Positions 1-10,430 are shown, counted from the first letter of the stretch. The stretch is DNA of 64,000 nt from Hippopus hippopus (GCA_946811185.2 OX328113.1:21117521-21181520), one strand, 5' to 3'. Notes: generated from the letters alone by a model not told the origin. Program-made: numbers and translations.

Positions 1-273
1 ACCCTTTCAAAAACAATTTCTACCACTTTAGCCACTTTTTATTTTTCATCTGCAAATGCTTTGAATTTGGAAGAATCCCAAATTTTAACAAACTTGAGGT
101 AGAAGGTTTTTGAAAACATTTTAGGAAATGGATATATTGCTGGTAACCAGCATTTTCTCCTTTCCCCACAATGTGTTCTACCCTTTCAAAAACAATTTCT
201 ACCACTTTAGCCACATTTTATTTTTCATCAGCAAATGCTTTGAATTTGAGTCCAAAATATTGTCGTTTGATAA
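1..273 (+). mobile_element. Family P, truncated right arm then a second copy
   Basis: Bases 1-75 are a P right arm cut by the window edge. A left arm, core and right arm follow at 94-273. The arm segment ACCCTTTCAAAAACAATTTC occurs at both 1 and 179, so the two arms are very close relatives or a local duplication. Confidence 0.7.
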
Positions 274-443
274 AGGGCTAACTGATATATTCAGATTTTT
301 AAATACTGAATCTATCAATGATCTCTAAATGAAAGTGTTGAATAACAAAAGAAAAAAAAAAGCTATAACTATGTAGGTCTTAAAGTTAACCACTTATGAA
401 AGCATTCACATAAGCACTTTTTGCCCTTTGCCACAATGTTTTT

Positions 444-672
444 TTAACCCTTTCCCAGTTGTCAAACTTTGAGCCTTGTCCAAACTGAAAGTATTTGCAG
501 AAAGTAATTTCAATGTGGCTCAAATGGTTTGATTTTTCTTTGACAGGGTAAAAAACATTTTGGGAAAAGGAGAAAATGCTGGTTACCGGCATTTTCTCCT
601 TTTCCCACAATACTTCAAAAGAAGGCTTATTTCCAAGGTTGTTAAAAGTCAGCACTGTGTGGTAAAGGATTA
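444..672 (-). mobile_element. Family P copy
   Basis: Long arm on the left after TTAACCCTTT, core near 560-610 (GGTTACC centre), short arm ending GGTAAAGGATTA. Confidence 0.8.
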
Positions 673-811
673 TTTTTTGACATTATCTGCATAAAAACTG
701 TTGCCCTCTGTCATTAGGAAGTTCAACAAAAACATTCTGAGTGATGGAAAAGTTACTGATCATGTGGGAGTAATGTCTTTATTTTTAAAGATGTTCTCAA
801 AAGTTTATCCA

Positions 812-1045
812 TGAATGTCCCTTAACATTCTATCACAAGAAAAAATTTTGGACCTGTCCAAATGGAAAGCATTTTCACATGACCACGTAAATGTGTCTCG
901 AGTGATAAGATTTTTCATTGTATGAAAAAAATGTAGGAAAAGGAGATAAATGCTTGTTATCAGCATTTTCTCCTTGTCCTAAAATGCTCTCAAAAGCGTA
1001 CTTTCTCAGAGTTGTTAAAATAAGACATCTCATCAAATGATAACC
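812..1045 (-). mobile_element. Family P copy, diverged
   Basis: The core is degraded to GATAAATGCTTGTTATCAGC. Long-arm landmarks TTGGACCTGTCCAAATGGAA remain. It abuts the Q element to its right. Confidence 0.65.
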
Positions 1046-1226
1046 CTAAAGCGCCCTTCACAACTATAGTTGCCTTTGCGCCCAGTATAGATCAAGATCA
1101 GGCTGCACAAAACATGCAACCTGATGTTTGATCAATACTGTCCACTCTGCTGAAACACCCTAGTCAAAAGGAACCATAAACTGTGATTATTTGGGTCTTA
1201 TTTCTACAGCAAATATGAATGTTGGG

Positions 1227-1232
1227 TTTATT
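1227..1232 (-). promoter_or_regulatory. Candidate EXT1 polyadenylation hexamer AATAAA
   Basis: This is the first clear AATAAA on the minus strand after the stop, about 410 bp downstream of it. It lies within a family Q element, in that family's conserved GAATAAACCC segment. No cDNA support is available, so the assignment is tentative. Confidence 0.25.
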
Positions 1233-1387
1233 CAGCACTCTAAGGGTTCACAAACTCTAGAAAAATAACACAATACTTGCAGATGACATTTTTTATCTTT
1301 CAGCTGACTACTTCTGAAAACGTAGCAAATGGTAAAATTATTTATAGCAAACAATTTCTCTGTTAAGCAGTGTTTTCATATGTTTTC

Positions 1388-1616
1388 AACTAATGACTCA
1401 GACAACAAAATTCTAGACTCATCAAAAATGAAAGCATTAAAAATTTTGCAGATGACACATTAAATGTGGCTAAAATGATGGTACCTGTCTTTGACAGGAT
1501 AGAAAAACATTGTGGGACAAGGAGAAAATGCTGAGTAACAGCATTTTCTCTTTTATCCACAATGTTTTCGTAAGCTTGTTACTCAGGTTTGTTAAAACAA
1601 GGGTTTGATTGGTTAA
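1388..1616 (-). mobile_element. Family P copy in the EXT1 3' flank/UTR
   Basis: The core reads AAAATGCTGAGTAACAGCATT, with TTAA at 1613-1616. It lies 26 bp downstream of the EXT1 stop codon. Confidence 0.75.
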
Positions 1617-1642
1617 GACATTCAACACTAATAGACAGCTCA

Positions 1643-2009
1643 TCAAGTGTTCACAAGCTCTATCTGGCGATATTTCTTCCGCAAGTTTGATACCGGGTCT
1701 TTGAATAAAATTGGGTCCATTCTAGCTTTTGAACGGATCAAGGGCATGTATCCGAAAATATTGGCAAAAGTATCCACACAAATCTGTCTCTGGGCGAAGT
1801 GATACGAGTCGAGCCATGGTGAATTTTTGGAATTATTTGGCGGCAACAATGACTCCCTGTACTGTTTTCTGTGAGTCACTTTGATTGGTGGAAGTTTGGT
1901 CACATGACTGATGAGAAAGTTCATTAGAATGTCTTCACAGTTTTGAGATTCGTCCACAGTTCTGGTTAATGAAGAACTAAGTCCGTGCGTGTAAAAATAA
2001 TTATAATAC
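1643..2009 (-). CDS. EXT1: EXT1 terminal coding exon with stop codon
   Basis: The 367-bp exon completes Arg (AG|G), then encodes [60 protein letters not shown] and [13 protein letters not shown], and ends at TGA (1645-1643). Human EXT1 has [20 protein letters not shown] and LRKKYRDIERL in the same places. The acceptor is tctattgcag. The exon joins what I recall as the last two human exons. The C-terminus is three residues longer than human. A P element (1388-1616) begins 26 bp after the stop and must lie in the 3' UTR if transcription continues. Confidence 0.95.
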
Positions 2010-2093
2010 CTGCAATAGAAATCATACCACAAATCAGCTCCTGAAACAAAAAACACATCTTTCCAACCTTTCCGGGAGTCAGATTTCAATTTT

Positions 2094-2168
2094 TAAGGTA
2101 CATCTATTTTGCTGCCTGCAAATGCTTCCAGTTTGAAGAAGTCTAAAATTTTGTCATTTGGTAATACG
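2094..2168 (+). mobile_element. Family P right-arm fragment
   Basis: Only TGCCTGCAAATGCTTCC through GTCATTTGGTAA survives, in the last EXT1 intron. Confidence 0.5.
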
Positions 2169-2524
2169 ATAAAAAAAATTCTTAGCCCAATAACTTAGAT
2201 CCATTACACTGACACAAAATTCCAGGCAGTCGATAATTTAATCTTATTAAAGGTTAAAGGTTGAGAGAATACGATTCTGATGCTTTTAATTACACCAGAA
2301 AGTCCCTGCAATGAGGAGAAGGGTGTGTCAAATTGACTTGAGGCATTTTGCGCTTGCAGAACAATGCACCCGCTCATAAGTCACAAATTGCCATGGCTGC
2401 GACTGAATGCAGTTTTGAAGTCCTTCCTCATCCCCCACATTCTCCTGATTAAGCCCCCTCTGACTTCTGTCTACAAAAGCTACTAAAACTGAAAACTAAA
2501 CTTTGTGGTAGGCAATTCGGATTC

Positions 2525-3500
2525 AACTAGAGCTATCACTAAATGTGATCAATATCCCCCACCAGCTCCTTGTCACAAAACAGGTCTTTGTCACAGAAAG
2601 CAGAATGGTTTAGTACAAAAGAAAGAGTTGAAAAAAGTTCAAGAGGAGATAATTCTACAACAAATTGCACCAGGGTCATGAAAATTGCACATGCACAACT
2701 TCATATATATAAGAACACTGTGTGCAAATTTGAGTTCAGTACTTGAACTAGAGGCGCTTGAGCGCCTGTATCGCTCCACAGGCCTGATATTTCTATAATG
2801 GCGAAAGGAAGTTTTTAACAATTATCATTCAATCCTGCATTTTAGCTCACTGAAGAAACAATTTGGTAGACAACCACCATAGGAACTTACCTGCAAAACA
2901 ACAATGAAATCCAATGAATAGTTTTAGAGAAGAAATTTTTCAAAGATTTTACTTTATACCATAAAAGGAAAATGAGTCTCCCATAAAAGCCATGTTTTTT
3001 GACAGATCTTTTTTTTTTTAAGGAATTCTGTAAACCTGTATCTAAGGAACATTCCTGCAAAATAATAATGCTATCCAAATAGCGGTTTGGGAGGAGAAGA
3101 TTTTTAAAGGTTTTTTACTTTGGTTGCCATGGCAACCAGAATTCTTCATGGAACACAATTATTTGAAGGAATTTAAAAGAGGACCACAAAAGGAACATTC
3201 CTGTGAAATTTGGTAAAAATCCAGTCAATAGTTTCTGAGGAGAAGTTTTTTAAAGAAAAAGTTTACGGACGCACGCACGGACGAACGAACGGACGGACGG
3301 ACGGATGCACGCACGCACGCACGCACGACAGACACAACGCCATGACATTAGCTCGCTGGCCTTCGGCCAGTGGAGCTAAAAACTGTCAGAGTATTTCACC
3401 AGACAAATTTGTGTCTATGGACAGACGGACGGACACACAGATGGACAGACAGCCATGGTGATTCCAGTATACCCCACTCCACTTCGTTGTGGGGGGTATA
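2525..3500 (+). mobile_element. HINE subfamily 3 split by a HINE-D insertion
   Basis: The left part is AACTAGAGCTATCACTAAAT through GAGTTCAGTACTTG (2745). The right part is CTGTCAGAGTATTTC through the hairpin CCCCACTCCACTTCG..GGGGGGTATA (3383-3500). It matches the intact copy at 26707-27012 on both sides of the insertion. Confidence 0.7.
2746..3382 (+). mobile_element. HINE-D copy 1
   Basis: 5' AACTAGAGGCGCTTGAGCGC (hairpin). The middle has GGTTGCCATGGCAACCAGAA. A long (GACG/CACG)n tract lies at about 3265-3330. 3' hairpin TGGCCTTCGGCCA, end GAGCTAAAAA. Copies 2 and 3 (45568, 46501) differ by only a few substitutions plus the microsatellite length. Confidence 0.8.
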
Positions 3501-3793
3501 ATGAAGGTGTCATAGATGCAGTTAATGAGTACTTGGGGGTTCAGGATGAAGACTTGTATTTTGAGGGGATAAGCAAACTAGAATAGCAATGGACAAAGTG
3601 CATCAAGATGAAGGAAGATTATATTGAAAAGTTACAGCCAACTTTTCATTCCTGGGTATTCAAAAGTACAAGAGGCCGAGAAGTTTTTTTTATTATTCTT
3701 CGTATTTTACTTTTTATTTTTGGAACTGGACTAAAAAAGCTATTTATCGTGTAGTGCAACAACAGATAACAAAGTCAAATCAAATTTTCGTAC

Positions 3794-3954
3794 CTATGAT
3801 AAACAGCAGCACCGGTTAAAATCATTGAATATTCATTGTTCCAACGTGAAGTGTAACTCCATCGGTTTTTGTTCTCGTCCCAGTAGTGAGATCGGGCTGG
3901 ATATCCCACAATCCTCTCTGGAAACTCGCGCCAAACACTCAAGGCAAAGTCAAT
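3794..3954 (-). CDS. EXT1: EXT1 internal exon, GT64 domain
   Basis: The 161-bp exon, identical in length to the recalled human exon, runs from phase 0 to phase 2. It encodes [20 protein letters not shown], then [18 protein letters not shown] and [15 protein letters not shown] plus AG of an Arg codon. [13 protein letters not shown] and YSM.LTGAA.YH are GT64 signatures in the acceptor and donor pocket. The acceptor is gtttttttcag and the donor gtacg. A degenerate P half-copy starts about 55 bp upstream of the acceptor. Confidence 0.95.
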
Positions 3955-4010
3955 CTGAAAAAACAAACGTTTTTTTCGATTCAATAATATAATGTTGCAA
4001 TTATCTCTTT

Positions 4011-4572
4011 ACGAACCAACAAAATTTTTATCCAAAATTTTATCCAAAATGGCATTTGCAGACGCCAAAATAAATGGGACTGAAAAATTAAAATTGGATT
4101 TTGGAAAGGTAGAAAACATTCAATAGGGCCGTTAAACTCTTTACCAAACGACAATATTTTAGACAGGTCCAATTTCAAAGCACTTGCAGACGATAAAATT
4201 TATATGACACAAATGACAGGATTTGTATCAGATAGTCTAGAAAACAATGTGAGAAAAGGAAAAATGCTGGTTACTAGCAGTTCTTCCTTTTCCCACAATG
4301 TTTTCAAAAGGCCTCTTCTCAGGGTCGTTAAAACTTGAAATTGTTAAGCTAACCCTTTACCAGACAATCCTGACTTTTGAACAACTCTCAGAAATATGCC
4401 TTTTGAAAACATCGTTGGAAAAGGAGAAAATGCTGGTAACCAGCATTTTCTCCTTTTCCCACGTTTTCTACCCTTCTCTAAACAAATTCCAATTTCTCAG
4501 TCACATTTATTTTGTCATCTGAAAATGCTTTCAGTTTGGATCAGTGTACAATTTTGTTTAGTAAAGAGTTAA
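4011..4572. mobile_element. Three family P copies: half copy (-), copy (-), copy (+)
   Basis: 4011-4122 is a minus-oriented long arm that stops at GAAAACATT. 4132-4347 is a whole minus copy between TTAAs. 4349-4572 is a plus copy with a clean GGTAACC core. The last two are almost end to end. Confidence 0.75.
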
Positions 4573-4655
4573 ATCTTAATCCTTACTGCTGCAAGAGCAA
4601 TTAAGGATGACTTTGTAGACATTGTAGATTGAGATAAGACTGCAGAGAATATGCT

Positions 4656-4875
4656 TGATCCTTGTCCCAGTTTTGACAACCCCGTGGAAATTTTTTTTAA
4701 AAAACAATATGGGAAAAGAAGAAAATGCTGGCAACATGCATTTTGTGCATCTCCTACTATGTTTTCTATCCTATCAAAGAAAAATTTAATTCTTTGCATA
4801 TTTGAATCACTTCATTTTCTGTCTGCAAATGCTTTTAATATCCCAATTTCTTCATTTTGTAAAATTCCAAGGTAA
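4656..4875 (+). mobile_element. Family P copy, eroded core
   Basis: The core is AAAATGCTGGCAACATGCATT, so one arm of the hairpin has changed. The right arm ends without TTAA. Confidence 0.6.
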
Positions 4876-4968
4876 AATATTATCATCACAAATCTGTGAA
4901 GAAGCCAGTCTGCATGCATTCTTATCTTGATATTCTTATTGAATATCATGCAACAATACTGACTCTTT

Positions 4969-5038
4969 ATCAGACCACAAAATTTTAGACTTGTCCAAAT
5001 TGAAAGCATTCGCAGACAACAAATTAACAATGGCTTAA
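4969..5038 (-). mobile_element. Family P long-arm fragment
   Basis: GACTTGTCCAAATTGAAAGC and GCAGACAACAAATTAA are recognisable. It is cut off where the reference copy at 5035 starts. Confidence 0.6.
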
Positions 5039-5264
5039 CTCTTTACCAAACAATCCCTGGTTTTTACGACCCTGAGATAGAAGCCTTTTGAAAACATTGT
5101 GGGAAAAGGAGAAAATGCTGGTAACCAGCATTTTCTCCTTTTCCCACAATGTTTTCTACCCTGCTGGAAAAAAAATTTCAATTTTTGAATTACGTTTATT
5201 TTGTCGTCTGCAAATGCTTTCAAATTGGACCAGTCTATAATTTTGTCGTTTGGTAAAGAGTTAA
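5035..5264 (+). mobile_element. Family P MITE, full-length reference copy (230 bp)
   Basis: This copy defines the family. Structure: TTAA; short left arm (TCTTTACCAAACAATCC, then ACGACCCTGAGA..AGCCTTTTGAAAACATT); central near-perfect hairpin GTGGGAAAAGGAGAAAATGC / GGTAACC / its complement; long right arm (TTCTACCC, then TTTTGTCGTCTGCAAATGC, TAAAATTTTGTCGTTTGGTA); TTAA. The terminal inverted repeat is about 14 bp (CTTTACCAAAC). There is no coding capacity. The TTAA flanks and the nested copies described elsewhere indicate a piggyBac-like transposition mechanism supplied in trans. Strand + means short arm first. A close relative (shared GAGATAGAAGCC and CCCTGCTGGAAA) is at 53358-53586. The right TTAA is single, with no extra base. 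Confidence 0.85.
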
Positions 5265-5269
5265 ACGAT

Positions 5270-5628
5270 GGGAATTTGTCTTTGGAACAATGGAAAACCA
5301 TGTGGAAAAGGGAAAAATGCTTGTAACCATCATTATCTCCATTCCCACAAAATTTTCAAAAGCATTCGTCTAATTCACCAATTTAGCGCTTTAAGAGTTC
5401 TTCACCATACAACATACAACACCATACACATAAGACCCTGGGAATTGACTCTTTTGAAAACACTGTTGGAGAAGAAGAAAAATGCTGATAACCAGAATTT
5501 TCTTCTCTTCCCAGAATGTTTTCTACCCCTTCGAAGACAAATTGTACCATTTACGCCATATTCATTCATTGTCTGAATATTGTTTCAATTAGGACCAATC
5601 TAAAATTTTGTTGTTTGGTAAAGAGTTA
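5270..5628. mobile_element. Two degraded family P pieces (-, +)
   Basis: 5270-5375 keeps a minus core (AAATGCTTGTAACCATCATT). 5445-5628 is a plus copy missing its left end and closing with GGTAAAGAGTTAA. Confidence 0.6.
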
Positions 5629-6096
5629 AATTACAGTTAAAGGTGAAGGCCACAAGAAATATGTATCACTTCAAACATGCCCTCCAGCACAAGATTTTTT
5701 TAGTTTCTCACAGCAGACTGCTGTTTAAAATACTGAGCCATAAAGGAAAAATCGCTAACATTCATCAACCTTTCCTTTTGCCACAATGCTTAAACCTGTA
5801 TTAATTTATCAGTAGTTCACGAGCATGTTTTAAATGCTGTCTGCTGCTGATCTGTATCTGAAGGCAGCCAGTTGAATCATAAATATCTATCAGAAATCTT
5901 TTCTCTGGAAATAAATGCCAACAAATTAGGACTGCACTTCGTCAAAGACATTAAGAACCAGTCCTCATTGAAAATGTATTTAAAATCCTTGTTAAATAAC
6001 ATTTTGAAAAAACGTCTGTGGCAGATATGTGAATGTGAAAAATATCTGTGGAAACCACACTGAAGGCAAATTGTGATACAAAGAGACATGATTCAC

Positions 6097-6547
6097 TTAA
6101 ATCCTTTACCACATAATCCCGAGTTTTAAGAACCCTTAAAAAAGTCTTTTGAAGACATTGTGGGAAAAGGAAAAAAAAGCTTGTAACTAGTATTTTCTCC
6201 TTTTCCCGCAATGTTTTCTATTCTGTCATAGAACTTAAGCTCAATTATACCAATGTTGGATTTGTCGTCTGTAGATGTTCAGAATTTGGAAGAGTCTAAA
6301 ATTTGTCATCTGGTAAAGGGTAAATTCTTTACCAACCAATCCTGTGTTTAGATTATCTTGAGGAGAAAGACTTCTCAAACTACCTTGGGAAAAGGAAAAA
6401 ATGCTTGTTAGCAGCATTTACTCCATATCCAATACCAGTTTCTTACTCTTCCAAAGACGAATCCTACAATTTGGGCCACATTTATTTGGTGTCTGTAAAT
6501 AGCTTTGCTACGGAAAAGTCTAAACTTTTGTTGTCTGGTAAATTTAA
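6097..6547 (+). mobile_element. Two adjacent family P copies, both plus
   Basis: 6097-6323 and 6322-6547 follow each other directly. Both cores have lost pairing (AAAAGCTTGTAACTAGTATT; AATGCTTGTTAGCAGCATTT). Confidence 0.65.
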
Positions 6548-6792
6548 TTTTCTGTCGATGTAATTTGTAGCCAGTACAACAGGATAGTTTTTGTTGCGAC
6601 CAACTGTCATCAAACTATTCAGGGATCAGGGTTTGAATCAGAGTTCCCTGTCTTTAAGACTGCATGCTACCGACCAAGCCATTGCAATTCAACAGGAGGC
6701 AGGAGACAGGAGTAAATTGATACCATTTACAATAATTATTTCAAAAACAAAAGAAACCTTTTGCCAGGACTTAAACCTATGACACTAGTATG

Positions 6793-8829
6793 AACTCTCT
6801 ACCAAACAAAACAAGAGGACCATGATGGTCCTAAATCGCTCACCTGAAATCCGAGGGCCAATTTCCACACTAGGGCCATAATTTGAAGTATTTTGGTAGA
6901 GGGCCACTAGATGATGCTACATGCCATATATGAGAGCTCTAGCCCTTACGGTTTGGTACAAGAAGATTTTTAAAGATTTCCTTCTTTATCTGTATGTGAA
7001 ATCCGAGAACCCACAACATAGGGCCATTTTCAACACTAGGGCCATAATTTGAAGTATTTTAGTAGAGGGCCACTAGATGATGCTACATGCCAAATATGAA
7101 AGCTCTAGCCCTTACGGTTTGGGACAAGAAGATTTTTGAAGATTTCTTTCTTTATCTCTATGTGAAATCCAAAACCCCACAACATAGGGCCAATTTTTAA
7201 CACCAAGGCCATAATTTGAAGTATTTTGGTACAGGGTCACTAGATGATGCTACATGTCATATATGAAAGCTCTAGCCCTTGCGGTTTGGGACAAGAAGGT
7301 TTTTAAGATTTCCTTCTTTATCTCTATGTGAAATCCGAGAACCCACAACATAGGGCCAATTTCCACACTAGGGCCATAATTTGAAGTAATTTGGTAGAGG
7401 GCCATTAGATGATGCTACATGCCATATATGAAAGCTCTAGCCCTTACAGTTTGGGACGAGAAGATTTTTAGAGTTTTTTCTTTCGGTTGCCATGGCTACC
7501 AGAGTTCTCCATGGAATTCAAATCTTTGAAGTATTCTGGAAGTGCATCACCTAAGGATCATTTCTGTGAAGTTTCACTGAAATCTGATTGGCGGTTTCAG
7601 AGGAGAAGATTTTTTGGTAATTGTTTACGGACAGACGGACGGACGGACGGACGGACGGACGACGGATATTGACCAATCACAATAGCTCACCCCAAGCACT
7701 ATGTGCTCAGGTGAGCTAAAAATCAAAGCTCTATACCTTCTAGTTTCAGAGAAGAAGAATTTTAAAGTTTTCCTTTTTTATTCCCATGTTTAAAATTGTG
7801 ACACCCGGGGCGGGGCCAGTTTTGACCCCAGGGGCATCATATGTACATACTTGGTAGTGGTCCACTAGGAAATGCTGCATACCAAATATCAAAGCTCTAC
7901 ACCTTACAGTTTCAGAAAAGAAGATTTTTAAAGTTTTCATTCTTTGTTCCTATGTTTCCAACTTGTGACCCCCGGGGCAGGGCCAGTTTTGACCCCAGGG
8001 GCATCGTATGAACAAACTTGGTAAAGGTCTACTAGGAGATGCTACATACCAAATATCAAAGCTCTACACCTTACAGTTTCAGAGAAGAAGAATTTTAAAG
8101 TTTCCCTTCTTTGTTCCTATGTTCAAACTTGTGACCCCCAGGACGGGGCCAGTTTTGACCCCAGGGGCATCATATGAAAAAACTTGATAAAAGTCCACTA
8201 GGAGATGCTACATACCAAATATCAAAGCTCTACACTTTCTCATTTCAGAGAAGAAGAATTTTAAAGTTTTCCTTCTTTGTTGCTATGTTTCAAACTTGTG
8301 ACCCCTGGGGCAGGGCCAGTTTTAACCCCAGGGGCATCATATGAACACACTTGGTAGAGGTCCACTAGGAGATGCTACATATGAAATATCAAAGCTCTAC
8401 GCCTTCCAGTTTCAGAGAAGAATTTTAAATTTTCCTTCTTTGTTCCTATGTTCAAACTTGTGACCCCCGGGGGCATCATATGAACAAACTTGGTAGAGGT
8501 CCACTAGGAGATGCTACATACCAAATATCAAAGCTCTACGCTTTCTAGTTTCAGAGAAGAAGATTTTCAAAGAATTTGCAATTTTTTTCCTTTTGGTTGC
8601 CATGGCAACCAGAGTTACGGGTGGAATTCAATCTCTTGAACAATTTTGGTAGAGCTTCACCCAAGGAACATCCCTGCCAAGTTTCATCAAGATTGGCCCT
8701 GTGGTTTAGGAGGAGGAGATGTTTAAAGAAATTGTGGATGACGGACGACGGACATTGGGCGATCACAAAAGCTCACCTTGAGCACTTCGTGCTCAGGTGA
8801 GCTAAAAATCTTAGACTTGCACATGTTGA
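6793..8829 (-). mobile_element. Family P copy split by a composite HINE
   Basis: GAACTCTCTACCAAACAA ends at 6809 and TCTTAGACTTGCACATG resumes at 8809. Together they read as the start of a minus P long arm interrupted at its A-rich ACAAAATTTTAGAC segment. The rest of the copy is not preserved. Confidence 0.5.
6810..8808 (+). mobile_element. Composite HINE (helentron/pearl-like) with two 166-bp arrays and two 3' ends
   Basis: The 5' end is AACAAGAGGACCATGATGG. The first array (6850-7470, four units of about 162-168 bp, landmark AGGGCCATAATTTGAAGTA) is followed by a module with GTTGCCATGG, a (GACG)n tract at 7625-7665 and a 3' hairpin AAGCACTATGTGCT ending GAGCTAAAAA at 7722. Sequence continues mid-unit into a second, diverged array (7723-8560, five units of about 167 bp, landmark CCCCAGGGGCATCATATG), another GTTGCCATGGCAACC module, GACGGACGACGGAC and the hairpin GAGCACTTCGTGCTC ending GAGCTAAAAA at 8808. 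Non-coding. Assignment to helentron-associated elements is by architecture and remains an inference. Confidence 0.75.
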
Positions 8830-9069
8830 GCTACAACTACTGCTGTATCAGCTATGGTAACTACTTAGAAGAAAACAAACAAGTTACTGCAATTAAAAGA
8901 TAGCCCCTGCCAAAGAGGGCATAATTATGTACAGAACAGAATCAGACAGACGAAAGAATAGATAGACAATGCAAAAACAATATCCCCGAGTCTTTCGGCT
9001 AGGAATAAGCTAGTATTTGAACCTGTGAATTCAGCAGTACATATCAAACACCCTGTTGGCTGAGCCAAA

Positions 9070-9260
9070 ACAAGGCCCATATTCAACGTTCATCCTTAGT
9101 TTCATTCTTAGTCTTATTCCAGATTTAGAAAGTAACACAACTTCTGATTGGCTAAACCATTTGGTTTAGCCAATCAAAAGTTGTGTTACTTTCAAATTTA
9201 GAAAATTCTTAAGAATCAAACCAAGAATGTTCTTAAGAACGGTTGGTGGACACTGACCCA
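9070..9260. mobile_element. Family R inverted-repeat MITE
   Basis: GCCCATATTCAACGTTCATC is mirrored by the end GAACGGTTGGTGGACACTGA. The centre is a perfect palindrome around GGCTAAACCATTTGGTTTAGCC. Relatives are at 26495-26690 and 34251-34454. Confidence 0.75.
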
Positions 9261-9277
9261 GCTGCACAGATACATAC

Positions 9278-9367
9278 CTCATCTGTTGTTAGTAATGTAT
9301 CTTCGTCAAAGCTAAAAACAGCATCGGTCTCGATTTCTTGGTAAGGATAGAATCTTGAGCTAATTGT
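9278..9367 (-). CDS. EXT1: EXT1 internal exon with GT64 DED metal/UDP-binding motif
   Basis: The 90-bp exon, the same length as the recalled human exon, is in phase 0-0. It encodes TISSRFYPYQEIETDAVFSF then DEDTLLTTDE. Asp-Glu-Asp is the DXD-type motif that binds Mn and the UDP-sugar in GT64 enzymes. The acceptor is tttttacag and the donor gtatgt. The intron side of the donor is only about 18 bp from the R element at 9070-9260, and a P element starts about 40 bp before the acceptor. Confidence 0.95.
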
Positions 9368-9408
9368 CTGTAAAAAAAATTGTAGACATATTTGATGTGA
9401 TCAACAAT

Positions 9409-9628
9409 CTACTAGACGACAAAATTTTAGACTGTCCAAATTGAACCCACGTGCAGGTAACAAATTTAAGGAGACTCAAATGATGGAATTTATCTTTGAC
9501 AAGGTAGAATACATTGAGAGAAAAGGAGAAAATACTGGCTACCGGCATTTTTTCCTTTTCCAATATGGTTTTCAAAAGCCCTCTTCTTCAGGGTCATTAA
9601 AACACAGGGTTGTTTGGTAAAGGGTTAA
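9409..9628 (-). mobile_element. Family P copy
   Basis: Core AAAATACTGGCTACCGGCATT, TTAA at 9625-9628. It lies 41 bp upstream of the EXT1 DED exon acceptor. Confidence 0.75.
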
Positions 9629-9666
9629 AAAATAGGTTTTTACCCTGCCATTTACAATACATGTGT

Positions 9667-10046
9667 TTAACCATTTACCAAACAGTCTTGAATTCTAACA
9701 ACCTTGAGCAAAATTAATGTGACAAAAATAATGAGTTATGTCTTTTGAATGGTAGAAAACATTATGAGAAGAAGAAAAAATGCTGGTCACAAGTAATATT
9801 TCTCCTTTCACCACAACATTTCAAAAGACTTCATAACCCTTTACAAAACAATCCAGAGTTTTAACAACTCTCAGAGAGAAGTCTTTTGAAAACACTGTGG
9901 GAAAAGGAGGAAAGGCTGGTAATCAGCATTTTCTCCTTTTTTCCACAATGTTTTCTACTTTGTCAGAGAACTTCAGCACAATTGTACCAACTTTAAATTT
10001 GTCATCTGCAGATGTTTTCAAATTGGAAGAGTCTAAAACTTGCTGT
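9667..10046. mobile_element. Two family P copies, the first scrambled
   Basis: 9667-9831 starts with a short-arm end (TTAACCATTTACCAAACAGT) but continues with minus-type internal sequence, so it is a P/P recombinant. 9832-10046 is a plus copy with core AAGGCTGGTAATCAGCATT. Confidence 0.6.
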
Positions 10047-10078
10047 GTGGCTTCATTAAAAACCATGATTGTAAAGGA

Positions 10079-10307
10079 TTAACCCTTTTCCAGATTACAA
10101 AATTTTAGTCTTGTCCAAATTGAAAGCATTTGCAGACGACAATTTCAGTGTGGCTCAAATGGGGCAATTTTTCTTTGATAGGGTAGAAAACATTGTGGGA
10201 AAAGGAGAAAATGCTGGTTACCAGCATTTTCTCCTTTTCCCACAATGTTTTAAAAAGTTTTCTTTCTCAGGGTTGTTAAAAGTCAGCATTGTGTGGTATA
10301 GGGTTAA
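10079..10307 (-). mobile_element. Family P copy, intact
   Basis: Both TTAAs (10079-10082, 10304-10307) and an unbroken hairpin with GGTTACC centre are present. Confidence 0.85.
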
Positions 10308-10327
10308 CAGCAAAGCCACATACTCTC

Positions 10328-10430
10328 GTATCCAAAATTTTAGACTTGTCCAAAATGAAAGTATCTGCAGATGACAAAAATGATAGCCCCTTTGATAGTA
10401 TCTGTCTTGTAAATGGTAGACGACATTGTC
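10328..10430 (-). mobile_element. Family P long-arm fragment
   Basis: It has CAAAATTTTAGACTTGTCCA and ATCTGCAGATGACAAA. It is truncated where an S2 SINE begins. Confidence 0.6.

Noticed and set aside
10111..10374. Many ORFs carrying a peptide like GKGENAGYQHFLLFPQCF, seemingly a conserved small-protein family
   Set aside because: The peptide is the translation of the P hairpin core and occurs on both strands wherever that palindrome lies. It has no start or codon-usage support.
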